Source: Buddleja alternifolia (taxonomy: Eukaryota; Streptophyta; Magnoliopsida; Lamiales; Scrophulariaceae). From it: a stretch of 64,000 nucleotides of DNA. The translations under genes were made by a program, and so were the position numbers. The stretch lies in the NCBI GenBank assembly GCA_019426215.1, contig CM033391.1, positions 21,038,949 to 21,102,948 of the forward strand, written 5' to 3'. The notes below the pieces were generated by a model that saw only the letters and a program-made list of their open reading frames with translations, searched no databases and was not told the origin of the DNA. Below, piece by piece: positions 31,736 through 42,857 of the stretch. Positions within the stretch are counted from its first letter, which is position 1. Every line of letters begins with the position of its first letter.

Positions 31736-33843
31736 ATGTTGTGCTTAAACGTTGTGAAGAAACCAACCTTGTTTTGAATTGGGAAAAATGTCATTTAATG
31801 GTCCGGGAGGGGATTGTGCTTGGCCACAAGATCTCTCAAAAAGGGATCGAAGTGGACCAAGCCAAGATTGAGGTCATTGAAAAACTTCCCCCGCCCACTT
31901 CGGTAAAAGCTGTTAGGAGTTTTCTCGGGCATGCCGGTTTCTATAGGCGATTCATCTTGAATTTCTCTAAAATTGCGAAACCGTTGTCTAATTTGCTTGT
32001 CAAAGATGCACCTTTTGATTTCAATTCTTCTTGTATGCAGGCCTTTCTTGATTTGAAGGAACGCTTAGTTTCCGCCCCTATCATGTCACCCCCCGATTGG
32101 AGCTTACCATTCGAGTTGATGTGTGATGCGAGTGACACCGCGGTTGGAGCGGTCCTTGGCCAAAGGAAGGAGAAGGTATTTCGAACCATTTACTATGCTA
32201 GTAAAACTCTTAACGATGCACAATTGAATTATGCCACCACGGAAAAAGAATTACTAGCCATAGTCTTTGCATTCGATAAATTCCACTCTTACCTCGTGCT
32301 AAACAAAGTGATAGTTTACACCGATCATTCGGCTTTAAAATATTTGCTTGCCAAGAAAGATGCTAAACCAAGACTTCTTAGGTGGATTTTGTTACTCCAA
32401 GAATTTGATTTAGAGATAAAAGACAAGAAAGGCACCGAAAATGTAGTAGCCGACCACCTCTCACGATTAGAGCTAGTGAATGATCCGTTAGATGAGATAC
32501 CAATTCGTGAGGAATTCCCGGATGAACACCTCCTTGCTATTTCTGACAAAATTTCACCTTGGTATGCTAACTTTGCCAATTACATTGTTACGGGCCGTCT
32601 TCCCCCGGATATCACTTTTCATCAAAAGAAGAAATTTCTATTTGATGTAAAGCAATATCTTTGGGACGAACCCTTTTTATTCAAAGTTTGTGCAGATGGC
32701 TTAATTCGACGTTGCATACCCGAAACGGACGTGCATGCTATCCTATCTCATTGTCATGATATGGCGGTGGGTGGCCATTTTGGGCCTTCCAAAACGGTAG
32801 CTAAGATCCTCCAATCAGGTTTCTTCTGGCCTACTCTTGTTAAAGATGCACATCATTATGTCAAATCTTGTGATCGCTGTCAACGAATGGGGAACATCTC
32901 TAAACATCATGAAACGCCCTTAAATAGCATGTTAGAGTGTGAGTTGTTTGATGTATGGGGTGTGGATTTCATGGGCCCTTTCCCCAGTTCTTGTTCAAAT
33001 AAATATATCCTTGTTGCGGTAGACTATGTCTCCAAATGGGTGGAAGCCGTGGCCTTGCCTACTAATGATGCTCGGGTTGTCACTCGTTTTCTGAAGAAGC
33101 ATATTTTTACTCGATTTGGAACTCCCCGAGCCATCATTAGTGACGGGGGCACCCACTTCTGCAACAAGCAGTTTGAACTTTTATTGACCAAGTACGGGGT
33201 GAAGCATAAAATTTCGACCCCATACCACCCACAAACTAGTGGCCAAGTGGAGGTCTCGAATAGGGAGATTAAGCGTATTTTAGAAAAAACTGTCAACGCA
33301 TCAAGAAAGGATTGGTCCCTTAAATTGGATGATGCTCTTTGGGCTTATCGGACCGCCTATAAAACCCCAATTGGCATGTCCCCGTATCGTCTTGTTTTTG
33401 GCAAAACATGTCACTTGCCCGTTGAACTCGAGCATCGTGCTTATTGGGCCATTAAGTTTCTAAATTTTGACTCTCAAAGTGTAGGTACACAACGTTTGCT
33501 ACAACTCAACGAGCTCGAAGAATGGCGTCATCTTGCCTATGAGAACGCGAAACTCTATAAGGAGCGGACCAAAATGTGGCATGACAAACATATTCTCCCC
33601 CGGGAATTCCACAAGGGAGAGCGGGTGTTGCTATACAACTCTCGACTCCGACTCTTCCCCGGGAAGCTTAAGTCTCGATGGTCGGGCCCATTTTTGATTT
33701 CCCATGTCTATCCATCCGGCGCCGTCGAGCTTACAACAGATAAAAGACATACTTTCTTGGTCAACACTCAACGTCTAAAACCTTACTTAGGGATGGATGG
33801 ACCAAGAGACAAAGAGTCCTTCATCCTCGCGGACCCTTCGTGA
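31736..33843 (+). CDS. Athila-like RT C-terminus, RNase H and integrase
   Basis: An uninterrupted frame (open from 31720, 707 codons). It has the RT connection ([27 protein letters not shown]). RNase H acidic residues are in [13 protein letters not shown] (about 135), TTEKELLAI and [10 protein letters not shown] (about 200), with VADHLSRLE closing the domain. The integrase zinc finger is H...H...CDRC (about 343-387). Core D-D-E is in [16 protein letters not shown] and GQVEVSNRE (about 415, 473, 508). The C-terminal part ([21 protein letters not shown]) is a GPF-type chromatin/DNA-binding tail. It ends at TGA 33841-33843. It depends on an upstream frame for expression. Confidence 0.92.
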
Positions 33844-34884
33844 TTCTTCGCTTTCAGTCGAGCTAATGACTCTAAACTAGCGCTTCTTGGGAGGCAACCC
33901 ATGTTTTCTTTCCGTTTCCTTTTCTTTTTCTCTTATTATCCCGTTTGTTGCTTTATTTTCTAGTCTTACATCTTTGTTAGTTTGTGTTTTAAGTGTTTTG
34001 TCTCTCCCCTTTTGAAACAGGAAATGAAATTCTTTACATAATATTTCTGAACGGGGCGCCCAAGCGCCGAAAACCTCCCGCCTAGGCGCCCAGTTCTGAA
34101 AGGGGCGCCCAAGCGCCGAAAACCTCCCGCCTAGGCGCCCGGTTCTGAAAGGGGCGCCCAAGCGCCGAAAAAACACCCGCCTAGTCCCGGGAAGTATCAC
34201 TCAAAAATCCAGGTACGCTGTGTCGCGCGCCTAGGCGCCCGTTTCTGATTTAAACAAATCTATGGGTCAAAACGGTCAAAATTCTCACAAAATCTTCACA
34301 ACTCCTCTCCCACGCGATTTCCGGCGACTCTCTCACCATTTTCGGCCATTTCCACCGTGTTTCACCGCCACTTTCCATCAACATAATTCGTTGCACAAGT
34401 GGCTCTTCTTTCACATCGACTCGGTGCGACAATTTTGGGGATAAAAGGTGAGTTTTGGCTTTACCCTTCTTCCATTTCCGATTCATAGCCGACGAGTAGG
34501 TGCCTTATGTTATATTTTGAGGATTAATTGGGGCATTATCCGATTGTGGTTTGGTTTTTTTTTTGTTGCATTTGAGGACTTTTATTGGATTTGTGGATTG
34601 TAGTCAAATTTGGGGGTTGTTGTAGTTGAATTGGATGCTCTATTGTTGTTAAATCCGTGGGTTGTTATCAATTTGTGGGTTGTAGTCGAATTTGGGGGTT
34701 GTTGTTGTTGAATTGGATGCTCTATTGTTGATAAATCTGTGGGTTGTTGCTTAAAATTGAGGAATCTGTTAAATCTGTGGATTGTTGCTAGATTGTGGGT
34801 TGCTCTCTGATTTTGGTGTGTTGTTGGGTTGGTTGCATTCGGGTTGATTTGAGTAGTTGAGAAATTGAACCATTGTTGTTGCAA
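33844..34884 (+). other. Spacer between integrase and the 3' ORF
   Basis: About 1 kb with no gene. It holds a cluster of GC-rich near-palindromes (34052-34245), a possible splice donor AAAAG-GTGAGT at 34448-34453, and two ~82-bp tandem units (34598-34748). It may contain the leader or intron of a spliced mRNA for the 3' ORF (inference). Confidence 0.6.
34598..34748 (+). repeat. 82-bp tandem repeat, ~1.8 copies
   Basis: Units start TTGTAGTCAAATTTGGGGG (34598) and TTGTAGTCGAATTTGGGGG (34680). Each contains TTGGATGCTCTATTGTTG. GT-rich. Confidence 0.7.
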
Positions 34885-36192
34885 ATGACGAGAACTACCA
34901 ACAAACCGTCCAAGGGTAAGAAGAAAGTGGGTGAGGGTTCCTCTAATGAGCCCGAGACTCCCGATAATACCCGTTTCGAAAACTCCCAAATCCAAATTAT
35001 GTGTCAGAGTTTGAGCACCCCCCGCACCCTTATTAAGGAACACTATTTAACCACCCGGGGACAGCCCTCTGTGCACGAATTGATACAGTTCCATCACTTA
35101 CAGTTTTTCTGTCAAAAGCCCGAGGCCATTCGTCTTCCTTGGGTCCTGGAATTCTTCAGCTCCGGGGTTTATGATGAGATTGAGACACGAGGATGGCTGG
35201 GGACTACCCTTTTGGTACGGGGCAAACATGTCAATTATGAGTTGAGACAGATTAGGGAAAGCATAGGCACCCCCACCTCTCAGACATGCGAGTTCACCAC
35301 TCTTTACAATGCAGGGTGCCTCCGAGTTAGCCTGTCGGATATTTTGCGGGTTATTGGCCGAGAGGGGTGGGAGTGGGTACCCGGAGAAGCTCATGTACCC
35401 CGTAGGGCTCTACTACCCGAGGCTGCTTTCTGGCTCGACTTCATCCGATTCAATTTAATACCGAGTACCAATCGGTCAGAGGCAAACAAGGAACGGGCCA
35501 CCCTCATCTATGCTATTATGTCCAAGAAAGCTGTGGACTTTGCCCGGGTGATCCACAAGTCTTTGACGGACCACTTTAGGAAGTTGAAGAATGAGTTAGG
35601 GCCGTTGATTAACAAAGAATTGGCTAAGCAAAAGGGCGAAGGTCCCACTCGGAAGAATCCCATCATTCTCCCGTCACTGATCACAGTTTTATGCAAAGCA
35701 GCTAAGGTTCCCACATTTCCTATGGAGCGTACTGAGCTCCCTGGTTCTTATCTCGCCGTGGTAGATGACGACTCCCAGGCTCCTCCACCACCAGCTACTT
35801 CCAAGAGGCCTCGCCCGTCTTCATCCCGGTCTACTAGTTCCCCACAGTTTCCACCTATGGATGCCGCCGCCATTAGACAATTAAAGGATGAATTGAGGGA
35901 TGAGTTGCGAGATGAGATGAGGGTGGTCATGTCCGACACTTGTGCTTATTTCCGTCAGCTTCTTGTAGAGCATAATGAGTTTGTCGGTCGGGGGCCGTTT
36001 GATTATTCTACTCCTCCACCTTACCCGCACCCCCCGCCTCAGCAGCCCGCAGATTTGCACGAGTCAGGTGCTCTCGTTCCTGTAGGAGGTGATGATGAGG
36101 CTCATAATGATGAGGGTAGCCCGTTGATTGATTTGGATGATCTCGGCGGAACGGATGAGGACTACATTGACCGTTTTGGCACTACCGATTAG
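34885..36192 (+). CDS. Extra 3' ORF of Athila-like element (plant-transposon-protein type)
   Basis: The best start is ATG 34885 (MTRTTNKPSKGKKK), giving about 435 residues to TAG 36190-36192. The open frame begins slightly upstream at a non-ATG codon. There is a basic N-terminus, then a globular part with HHLQFFCQKPEAIRLPWVLE, RGWLGTTLLVRG, FWLDFIRFNLIPSTN and KAVDFARVI (residues about 70-230). A Pro/Ser-rich linker, a short charged coiled-coil (LKDELRDELRDEMRV, about 325-340), a Pro-rich stretch and an acidic tail follow. No signal peptide or membrane segment is seen, so it does not look like an envelope. Similar ORFs 3' of integrase are known in Athila/Calypso-like elements, with function unknown. 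Its frame is intact. Confidence 0.8.
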   Translation: MTRTTNKPSKGKKKVGEGSSNEPETPDNTRFENSQIQIMCQSLSTPRTLIKEHYLTTRGQPSVHELIQFHHLQFFCQKPEAIRLPWVLEFFSSGVYDEIETRGWLGTTLLVRGKHVNYELRQIRESIGTPTSQTCEFTTLYNAGCLRVSLSDILRVIGREGWEWVPGEAHVPRRALLPEAAFWLDFIRFNLIPSTNRSEANKERATLIYAIMSKKAVDFARVIHKSLTDHFRKLKNELGPLINKELAKQKGEGPTRKNPIILPSLITVLCKAAKVPTFPMERTELPGSYLAVVDDDSQAPPPPATSKRPRPSSSRSTSSPQFPPMDAAAIRQLKDELRDELRDEMRVVMSDTCAYFRQLLVEHNEFVGRGPFDYSTPPPYPHPPPQQPADLHESGALVPVGGDDEAHNDEGSPLIDLDDLGGTDEDYIDRFGTTD

Positions 36193-37834
36193 GCTTATCT
36201 TGTTTTATTTCCATGCATGTTTCGTTTTGTTTTTGGATATCTTTTGTTGGGTTGTTGGATATTTTATGTTTTATGTTTGGATGCTTGATGTTTTCTTTCC
36301 ATGCATGTTTCTCGTTTTTGTTTGTCTCGTTTTGTTTTATTCTATTCTATCCAATGTTTGATGCTTTGTATGGCTAGCATTTGTTTACCTATGTAGTGAT
36401 CGACACAGTGATTGCCATCCTTGGACTTGATTGCCTTAAGTGGACTCGGGTTTGCTTTTCAACTTCCCTATGGTGACGTGTACTTTGCCCTTCTCTTTTT
36501 CGAGCATTGGGGACAATGTTCATGATAAGTGTGGGGGGGTACACTAGATCCATTATAGTCATGTTTATTCATGTTTTACATATTTCGGTCCAAGTTTTGG
36601 GGGGGTGTTGTACCTCTACATGTGAAATGTGTGCAATTTTTATTTTTTTTTTGGATAGAATTTCAACCCGTCACTTGATGAATTGAGCATGGTTAACGTG
36701 AATACATGGTATGCATTCTCTATCAATTTGGTTTTCAATTTGGTTTTTAATGGCTATACACGCAATTCCTTGTTTGTGAGACCCTAACTAGACTAGATTG
36801 ACCTTAAGATGATTCACATATGCACATAAATCGAGGGTAGAGGAGTTGAGTGGGCAACCATTTTGAAACACTTAAAGGCTTGATCCCGGAAATATCAACT
36901 TAGAATTTTCACATGTGTTATGAGTTGAGAACGTTAACTTCGTGTGCTTAATAATAATAAAAAGAGGTTGAACATTGGTATGACTAAAAAAAAGTCAGGC
37001 TTAATAGATACTGGGGGCAAAGAGCACCATGCCTAGAATACTGTACTATTAAGCTAATTTGAGCTAGAGCTCAAGCCAATACAAGTGTTGAGTAAATAGG
37101 GACCTAGTTTGATTTTGTGGCCTTTGACACTCGAGCGATTAAGCCCTTAGGAGTGTCTCCACACTTGATACCCTAAAGCCGTCTGGTTTAGGAGTTATTG
37201 GCCTAAAGCTCGTTACACGGGTGTCATAGAAAGCCTAAGAGGATCGAACATTGCACATGGTCTAGCCTCTAATGTTTCGAGTTGAAAGTGCATAAATTAA
37301 AGCCGAAAGTGGAATGAAGTGATGAATTTTTAAGTGGCTATGAAGTTGTATTCAATTCTCGTACCATGTGAATAATCAAAAGTTGATAAATATGGGGTTA
37401 ATGCTTGAAAAGTGGTAAGAATGCCACTCGACTATAATATTTGAGATTTATTACACTACACCCTTAGGATGATCTTTTCGATGTTAAGGCGTAACATGAG
37501 CAAGTGGGTGACGTGTATATATATGTAACTTGAGCTTAAACAGGTGAATTCATACCATTGTGTGCTATTAATCATTGTAATTTACGTTGAGTGATCGGGG
37601 TTGAAAATCTTTCGATTTTGTGGGTATATCGTCTGCAAACCCTCACGAGACTATAACTCGTCCTTTGAGGTAACTCAAAGGTTCAAAGGCTTGTTGCATT
37701 CGCTAAATGCAACCGTTTACTCCACGAAAGTGAGTTAGGTAGTTTTCTTTTTGTTTCTCTCTTTGATTGATGATGTTTCCTTATCTTAAAACTCTTATTG
37801 CTCGAGGACGATCAATTGATAAGTGTGGGGGTGT
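36193..37834 (+). other. 3' untranslated region and polypurine tracts of Athila-like element
   Basis: 1.6 kb without a credible gene. Two G-rich tracts share GATAAGTGTGGGGG: one at 36524-36539, the other at 37818-37833 directly before the 3' LTR. The second is the expected plus-strand primer. Confidence 0.7.
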
Positions 37835-39284
37835 TGATAAGAGGCATTTTTACGTGTTTTTAAGCCCCTTTGCGTTTATGTCTTAGGTTCATTTATCGCT
37901 TGATTCTTGCCACATGTGCGTTTAATTCGTGCATTAAGTGATTTCAGGTCTTAAATGGATACAATCAAAGAACGGGATGAAAAACGACGTATAAAACAAG
38001 TTTAGGCCAAATTGCTACGCACCCCTATGCCCAAGCGCCTAAAAACCCACGCCCAGGCGCCGGACAAGATGCAAATAACGTCAACATTCTGCTTACCACG
38101 CCTAGGCGCCATCCTGTCCACGCCCGGGCGCCGTATCTGCACCACTTTCCACGTTCGAGCGCTATTTCCGTATGTTTAGAGACCGAATTGGATGAAGTTC
38201 CCTTCTACAATGTTGTAGAACTATGTGTTAGCTTCAAATGAGGACTTGAATCATCCAAATCGGAGTTTCGTGGAGAAAGTTATGAATGAAATACGATTGC
38301 TGCGCAGGACACATTGCATTTAATTTCAGCATTCTGTCAGCGGCGCCCAAGCGCCGTAATGCCCACGCCTAGGCGTGACCACACCCGAGTTTTGATTCCT
38401 TTCAGCCAAAAGATCATCATTTGATGGGGGAATGGAACATTTAAAGCCAAGAGGTCATCACATGTATGGAGGGGATGTCATAAGTATGTTTCTTAGTAGA
38501 TCTACTTTATGGAATTTTATACTACTCACTTTAGAGTAGTGGAGGACACACTAGGGGAGACACACACTAGGGAGCCCAGAAATTCTGGTCTTCTTAAGGC
38601 ATTTTCTTCACTTGGGGACCGATATAAGAGGGGGAGGGAGGCATTTGGCCATTACTTTTTACTCATCATCATTCATCACCATTCTTCATCACTTTTGGAG
38701 GGGAACAAAGAGAGAGGAGTTAAGGATTGAAGTTCAAAAGCAAGGATCCATCATCAATCAATTGAGGGAGTTTTAATTACTTGCATTTACATGTTTATTT
38801 CCATGAGTATGTATATGTTTGTATTAGATTTTCTTAAGGCCTTGATGAGAGGCTAATATTGTAGAACTAAGGCCATGTGAAAGCCAATTTATGAATCAAT
38901 ATATGTGAAGTGAATTTTCGTATTAATTCTCATATTGCTTTGTGTGTTGATTTTGAGCTTTTATTACAATCATGTGCTTGATCACCATATGCTTGCTATC
39001 TTGCCTAGTCTAGTCATTCGAGAGAAGATAGATTAGGGTTCAATGGAATCAACTCATCATCCGAAACTAATGTGGAATTGCCCTAGACATAGGTAAAGAT
39101 TTCCGGGTGCGGTTAGCCGGATTTATCCGGGGAAACTCTAGAACGTTAATGCGTGGTTATTGATTAGATTCTCGGATAGACATATTTAGAGAACCATCAA
39201 TTAATCATAGGATTATTATGTGCCGAGACATCGGGTAATAATTATCTAAGGAATTTCCACCAAAGCAATAGGAGTCTAATAATT
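37835..39284 (+). repeat. 3' LTR of the Athila-like element, cut by the gap
   Basis: Starts TGATAAGAGGC and matches the 5' LTR closely until the run of N. About 270 bases of the expected LTR are missing. Confidence 0.9.
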
Positions 39285-39367
39285 NNNNNNNNNNNNNNNN
39301 NNNNNNNNNNNNNNNNNNNNNNNNNNNNNNNNNNNNNNNNNNNNNNNNNNNNNNNNNNNNNNNNNNN
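39285..39367. other. Assembly gap (83 N)
   Basis: A run of unknown bases truncates the 3' LTR of the Gypsy element on the left. On the right is unrelated single-copy-looking DNA of a NAC locus. The true size of the gap is not known. Confidence 1.
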
Positions 39368-39984
39368 TTAATGGCAATGCACTAATGTAATCTGATAGCT
39401 AGTTGTTCTTTTTAATTAAATCTGATAAGGATTATGGGTATCGAGTTTTCTACGTTCCCGAAGAACCAAAGTGAACAAAGACCACAACCTTTTGCATCAA
39501 CTGAATGAAAAAACCAGTTTTCATCGAAACAGCAAAACCAGCGAAATCCTATAGCAGGTTTCAGGAAGATACAAATTTTATCATCACGTTAGTATCGTTA
39601 TAAGCCGATAATTTCTAAGAAGTTTTCTCAGTAAATATTTTAAATTGTATTGTGAGAAAATATGCAGAATTGTTGACATGTATAATCTTGCACTGAATGC
39701 ACGTTGAACCGTATGACTAATATGCGATTTCATTTCAATCATCGCCAATAACAAGCGTAAGCCGTGCTAGAGCATTTTTCAAAGAGCGATAATTATATAT
39801 ATATATATATCTATATATATGAATAATTATAACGTATACACTCAAGAATATCTATTTTTCGAGAAACCATAAATAGAGATGCAAAAGCAATGTCAGAACT
39901 TCAATTCATTGAATGTTCAAGAGAAGAATTAAACTATATGTATGTATATATATATATATATAGGTTACGTGCGTGCGTACGTAC
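39368..39984 (-). other. Probable NAC intron 1 (partial)
   Basis: On the minus strand this follows a GTACGTACG donor at 39984-39976. It is AT-rich with TA tracts near 39797 and 39950. No second NAC exon (the WYFF-containing part) is visible before the gap. Confidence 0.5.
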
Positions 39985-40152
39985 CTGGGAGGTCCATGGT
40001 TCACACTATTAAGATCAACATCAGCAACAGCCCTTGTGGTGAATTGAAAATCAGAACCTTATTATTAAGATAATAAGTAAAAGTTCTTCATCTGTGGGAT
40101 GGAATCTGAATCCTGGAGGAAGACTGCTAGTACCACTTTCCTCCATCATCAT
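39985..40152 (-). pseudogene. NAC transcription factor, exon 1, frame-disrupted
   Basis: From ATG 40152 the minus strand reads MMMEESGTSSLPPGFRFHPT then DEELLL, the start of the NAC domain. After residue ~28 the frame is lost. The next expected segments are present in shifted frames: FTTRAVADVDLN and then the region before the donor, which lies exactly where NAC genes have their first intron. Four separate one-base losses in 168 bases explain the breaks. All lie near the gap and mostly in short runs, so consensus errors are more likely than a true pseudogene. NAC proteins bind DNA as dimers in the nucleus and control development and stress programmes. The rest of the gene lies in or beyond the gap. 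Confidence 0.8.
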
Positions 40153-41202
40153 CTTATTAACTCTAAGTACGGACGGATTAATGTACAGAGAAGAATATAT
40201 ATCTCATCGGTATTAATGGCCTCGATGCCTTGTTTTTAATCTCTCATTCTTCAAGAAGAAGCTGCCTATCGCCTAATTACTATAAGTCTTTCTTTATCTT
40301 GATTATTACAGCTAACACTTTGACAAAGATACTTCCATTTTCTAATGCTTAATTATGTATGGATATAGATTTTAATATTTCGATTTAATATATAGTGTAT
40401 CAGGTGTTTGTTATTCTTTCATACCCCTTACGGTATGATCTAATTAATTACAATGCACTAAGGATTTGATGCACGATGAGCATTGCTAATTATTTATGGG
40501 TGTAATACTTTTCGATCCCGATTATCTAACAATGTTTTCAAAATAATAGCTCCTTTTAGAGTTATATATTATACTATAAATGTTTATCTTCTGCAGCAAT
40601 TCAACGCGCTACACCTTTCATTGTAACAAGATTGAAATCTTATATTTTGATTATTGGAATAACTGTGTCATAGTGAGACTAATAAATGGAAAATTCTAAT
40701 CTAGACCCGGTATGGCCGAACTCAAGTATAATTCATCAAGTGCGTGAATTATACTTGTCATATTTCATATGATTGGTCACAGATTTAGTAAATTACTCTT
40801 GGATTCGACCGAACCCGAACCCGATATGCTTCCCTTTTTATTATATATATACATATATATATATATATATAGAAGTTTAAATTTTTAGCATGAGAGTTGG
40901 AATATAGAAATTCAGTATACTTTTATACTATTGCTTTTAAGTAATTGTTGTTAGTTTTTTACTAGTTTCATAAAACTACTTTTAATAGAAGTTACGTTAA
41001 AAGAATTAATTTAAAGTAATTAATGAATAGTATAGTGTGAATTAGAATACACAAGTAATTAATAGTTTGTCCATAATGGCCTGGTCCAACCACCTTCACC
41101 CATTTCTGCCCACCAAAATTACTCTACTCCAATCTCAACAAGCCTCCCCGAATATTCTACTCATGACACATGTTCCTTTTGCGACGTACTTCTATATATA
41201 GA

Positions 41203-41253
<51 letters not shown>

Positions 41254-41405
41254 ACATCAACTAATTCAATCTTTCTATGTCCCGCCGGCCACTTCACACG
41301 TGTGTGTTGGTGGATGGAGAAGGACAACCTTTTATCATCAAAAATACAGTTCACATTACAATAAACATGCAGATATGGACATCCCTATGTACAATTATAT
41401 ACAAT
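40153..41405 (-). promoter_or_regulatory. 5' flank/promoter region of the NAC gene (copy 2)
   Basis: Directly upstream (higher coordinates) of the minus-strand NAC start. The match to copy 1 begins at 40189. The first ~450 bases have about seven small deletions relative to copy 1, far more than elsewhere. A TA microsatellite at 41206-41250 is longer than in copy 1 (1027-1053). No specific core element can be assigned with confidence. Confidence 0.5.
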
Positions 41406-41962
41406 TGTGGCATGCCATAATTTTGACTTAGGGCATTTTGAGTATTTCCATCTTAAATAATAATTATTAATAGACATATATGGGCTCTACAAGACTTGAT
41501 CCGGTAATCCAATTGACTTAACCTAAAGGTTAAAGAGAATTGAGGCCCATTGCCCAACAATCATCACTATAAATACTAAGATAACTAAATTGTAAAATCA
41601 TTATCTAATCACTCCTAAAAATACACAAAAGGTGATTGTCACAGAAAAAACTAGTTTGTCGTGTTCTAGGTCAGACCCTTTCCACGTTATCCCATTTTTG
41701 AAATTATTCCGGCCTGTGTTGACCACCCCGACCCTGGATCACTTTTCACACTGCATTATTTTGGCGCCGTCTGTGGGAAAACCATGACCTAGACACTGAG
41801 AATGCAAATCAGATCTCAAGTTCGCGGCGCTGGCGAACTTTCCGTACATGCTAACCAGCCCCGACGTGAGCCTGTCATCGCCTAAGGAAGAAATCCCTCT
41901 CGCACCACTTGCTTCTACAATAACTCACATAACCGAGTAAGCATTATTGGCTTTGGTAGAGG

Positions 41963-42274
41963 ATGCCTCGTCCAGAGCGACAACCAAGGTCGTGGCACAA
42001 AAAGTTGTTGAACATCCACCTTTGGCTAGTCCCCCTTGATCCCCTCGCTGAGGTCAGGGTTCCCTGGCTTCACAGTCTGAATCGAGGAGATATGGCCATC
42101 GAAGGCGAGAAGGAAGGGCTAACCCATCTCGATCCCTTCGCCGAAGTTAGGGTTCCCTGGATCCCCGGGCTGAATCGATGGGGGGCGGCCTTCGAAGGAA
42201 TGAATGAAGGACTGGTCACTCTCGATCCCCTCACTGTAGTTGGCTTTCCTCAACTCCTGGGGAAGAGAGAATAA
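41963..42274 (+). pseudogene. Repeat-containing 103-codon ORF (copy 2)
   Basis: As at 1767-2078, with a ~93-bp period and about three peptide units. A few substitutions occur (Phe to Val in the second unit; Arg to Lys near the end). No known domain. Confidence 0.4.
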
Positions 42275-42525
42275 GGAGACAAGGTCCGCGGAGAAGAGAA
42301 TCAAGATCTAGCGCCTCTCGGTCCCCCCGCCGAGGTCAGGGATCCCTGGCTCCCGAGGAGGTCAAATTGAGGAGCTTCCCACGTAGAAGGGAAGCCAGTC
42401 CAGAAGAGAGCGATAGTAGTTAACCTTCTTTTCCTCAAACCCAAGATCGGGGAATGACTGAGTGAGTTGAAATCTCGCGCCGAAGTTCAACACGCTTACT
42501 AGTCTTCCCTAGTTACCGAGATGAA

Positions 42526-42857
42526 GTGGACGGATGCCTTCATCTCCTATCACTAGAAGTTGCTCCCGTCAAACAGAGTCCTTATTGCCCAGCAATCTTA
42601 GCCAAGTACATTCCCACAGGAGTGAAGATCCTAAATTTGAGCAAATATGGGGGAACAGGAGACCCACATGACCATTCTGACAAATTCAACGTGAATGCTA
42701 ACATGTATGGCTAGGGACGCTGCCTACTGCAAGATCTTTCACACAACTTTATCCAAAAGAGCACTGTAGTGGTTTAATCAATTGGTTGTGGGCACAATCA
42801 TAAGTTTTGAGCAACTATCTCAAAGGTGTTTGCACCAATTTTTCTTAAACAAGAAAA
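42526..42857 (+). pseudogene. Broken Gypsy gag remnant (copy 2)
   Basis: Same gag segment (YGGTGDPHDH core) and same interruption after NMYG as copy 1. The DAAYCK and FEQLSQR segments continue in the other frame. Confidence 0.75.

Larger units (their letters stand above)
26454..39284 (+). mobile_element. Athila-like Ty3/Gypsy retrotransposon, nearly complete
   Basis: Long LTRs (5' 1720 bp; 3' copy cut at ~1450 bp by the gap), tRNA-Asp primer site, gag-protease-RT-RNase H-integrase in Gypsy order, an extra 3' ORF, a long 3' untranslated region and a G-rich polypurine tract. The overlapping LTR parts differ at only about 11 substitutions and one indel by eye, so insertion was recent. Coding frames have a few point lesions (in-frame TAG near 29928, TAG at 30753, a 1-base loss near 30978, TAA at 31205, a 1-base loss near 31733). 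It sits inside the integrase of a SIRE-like Copia. Confidence 0.9.

Noticed and set aside
34885..36192. Envelope gene of an endogenous retrovirus
   Set aside because: No signal peptide, membrane anchor or cysteine pattern. It matches the unknown 3' ORF of Athila-like elements better.
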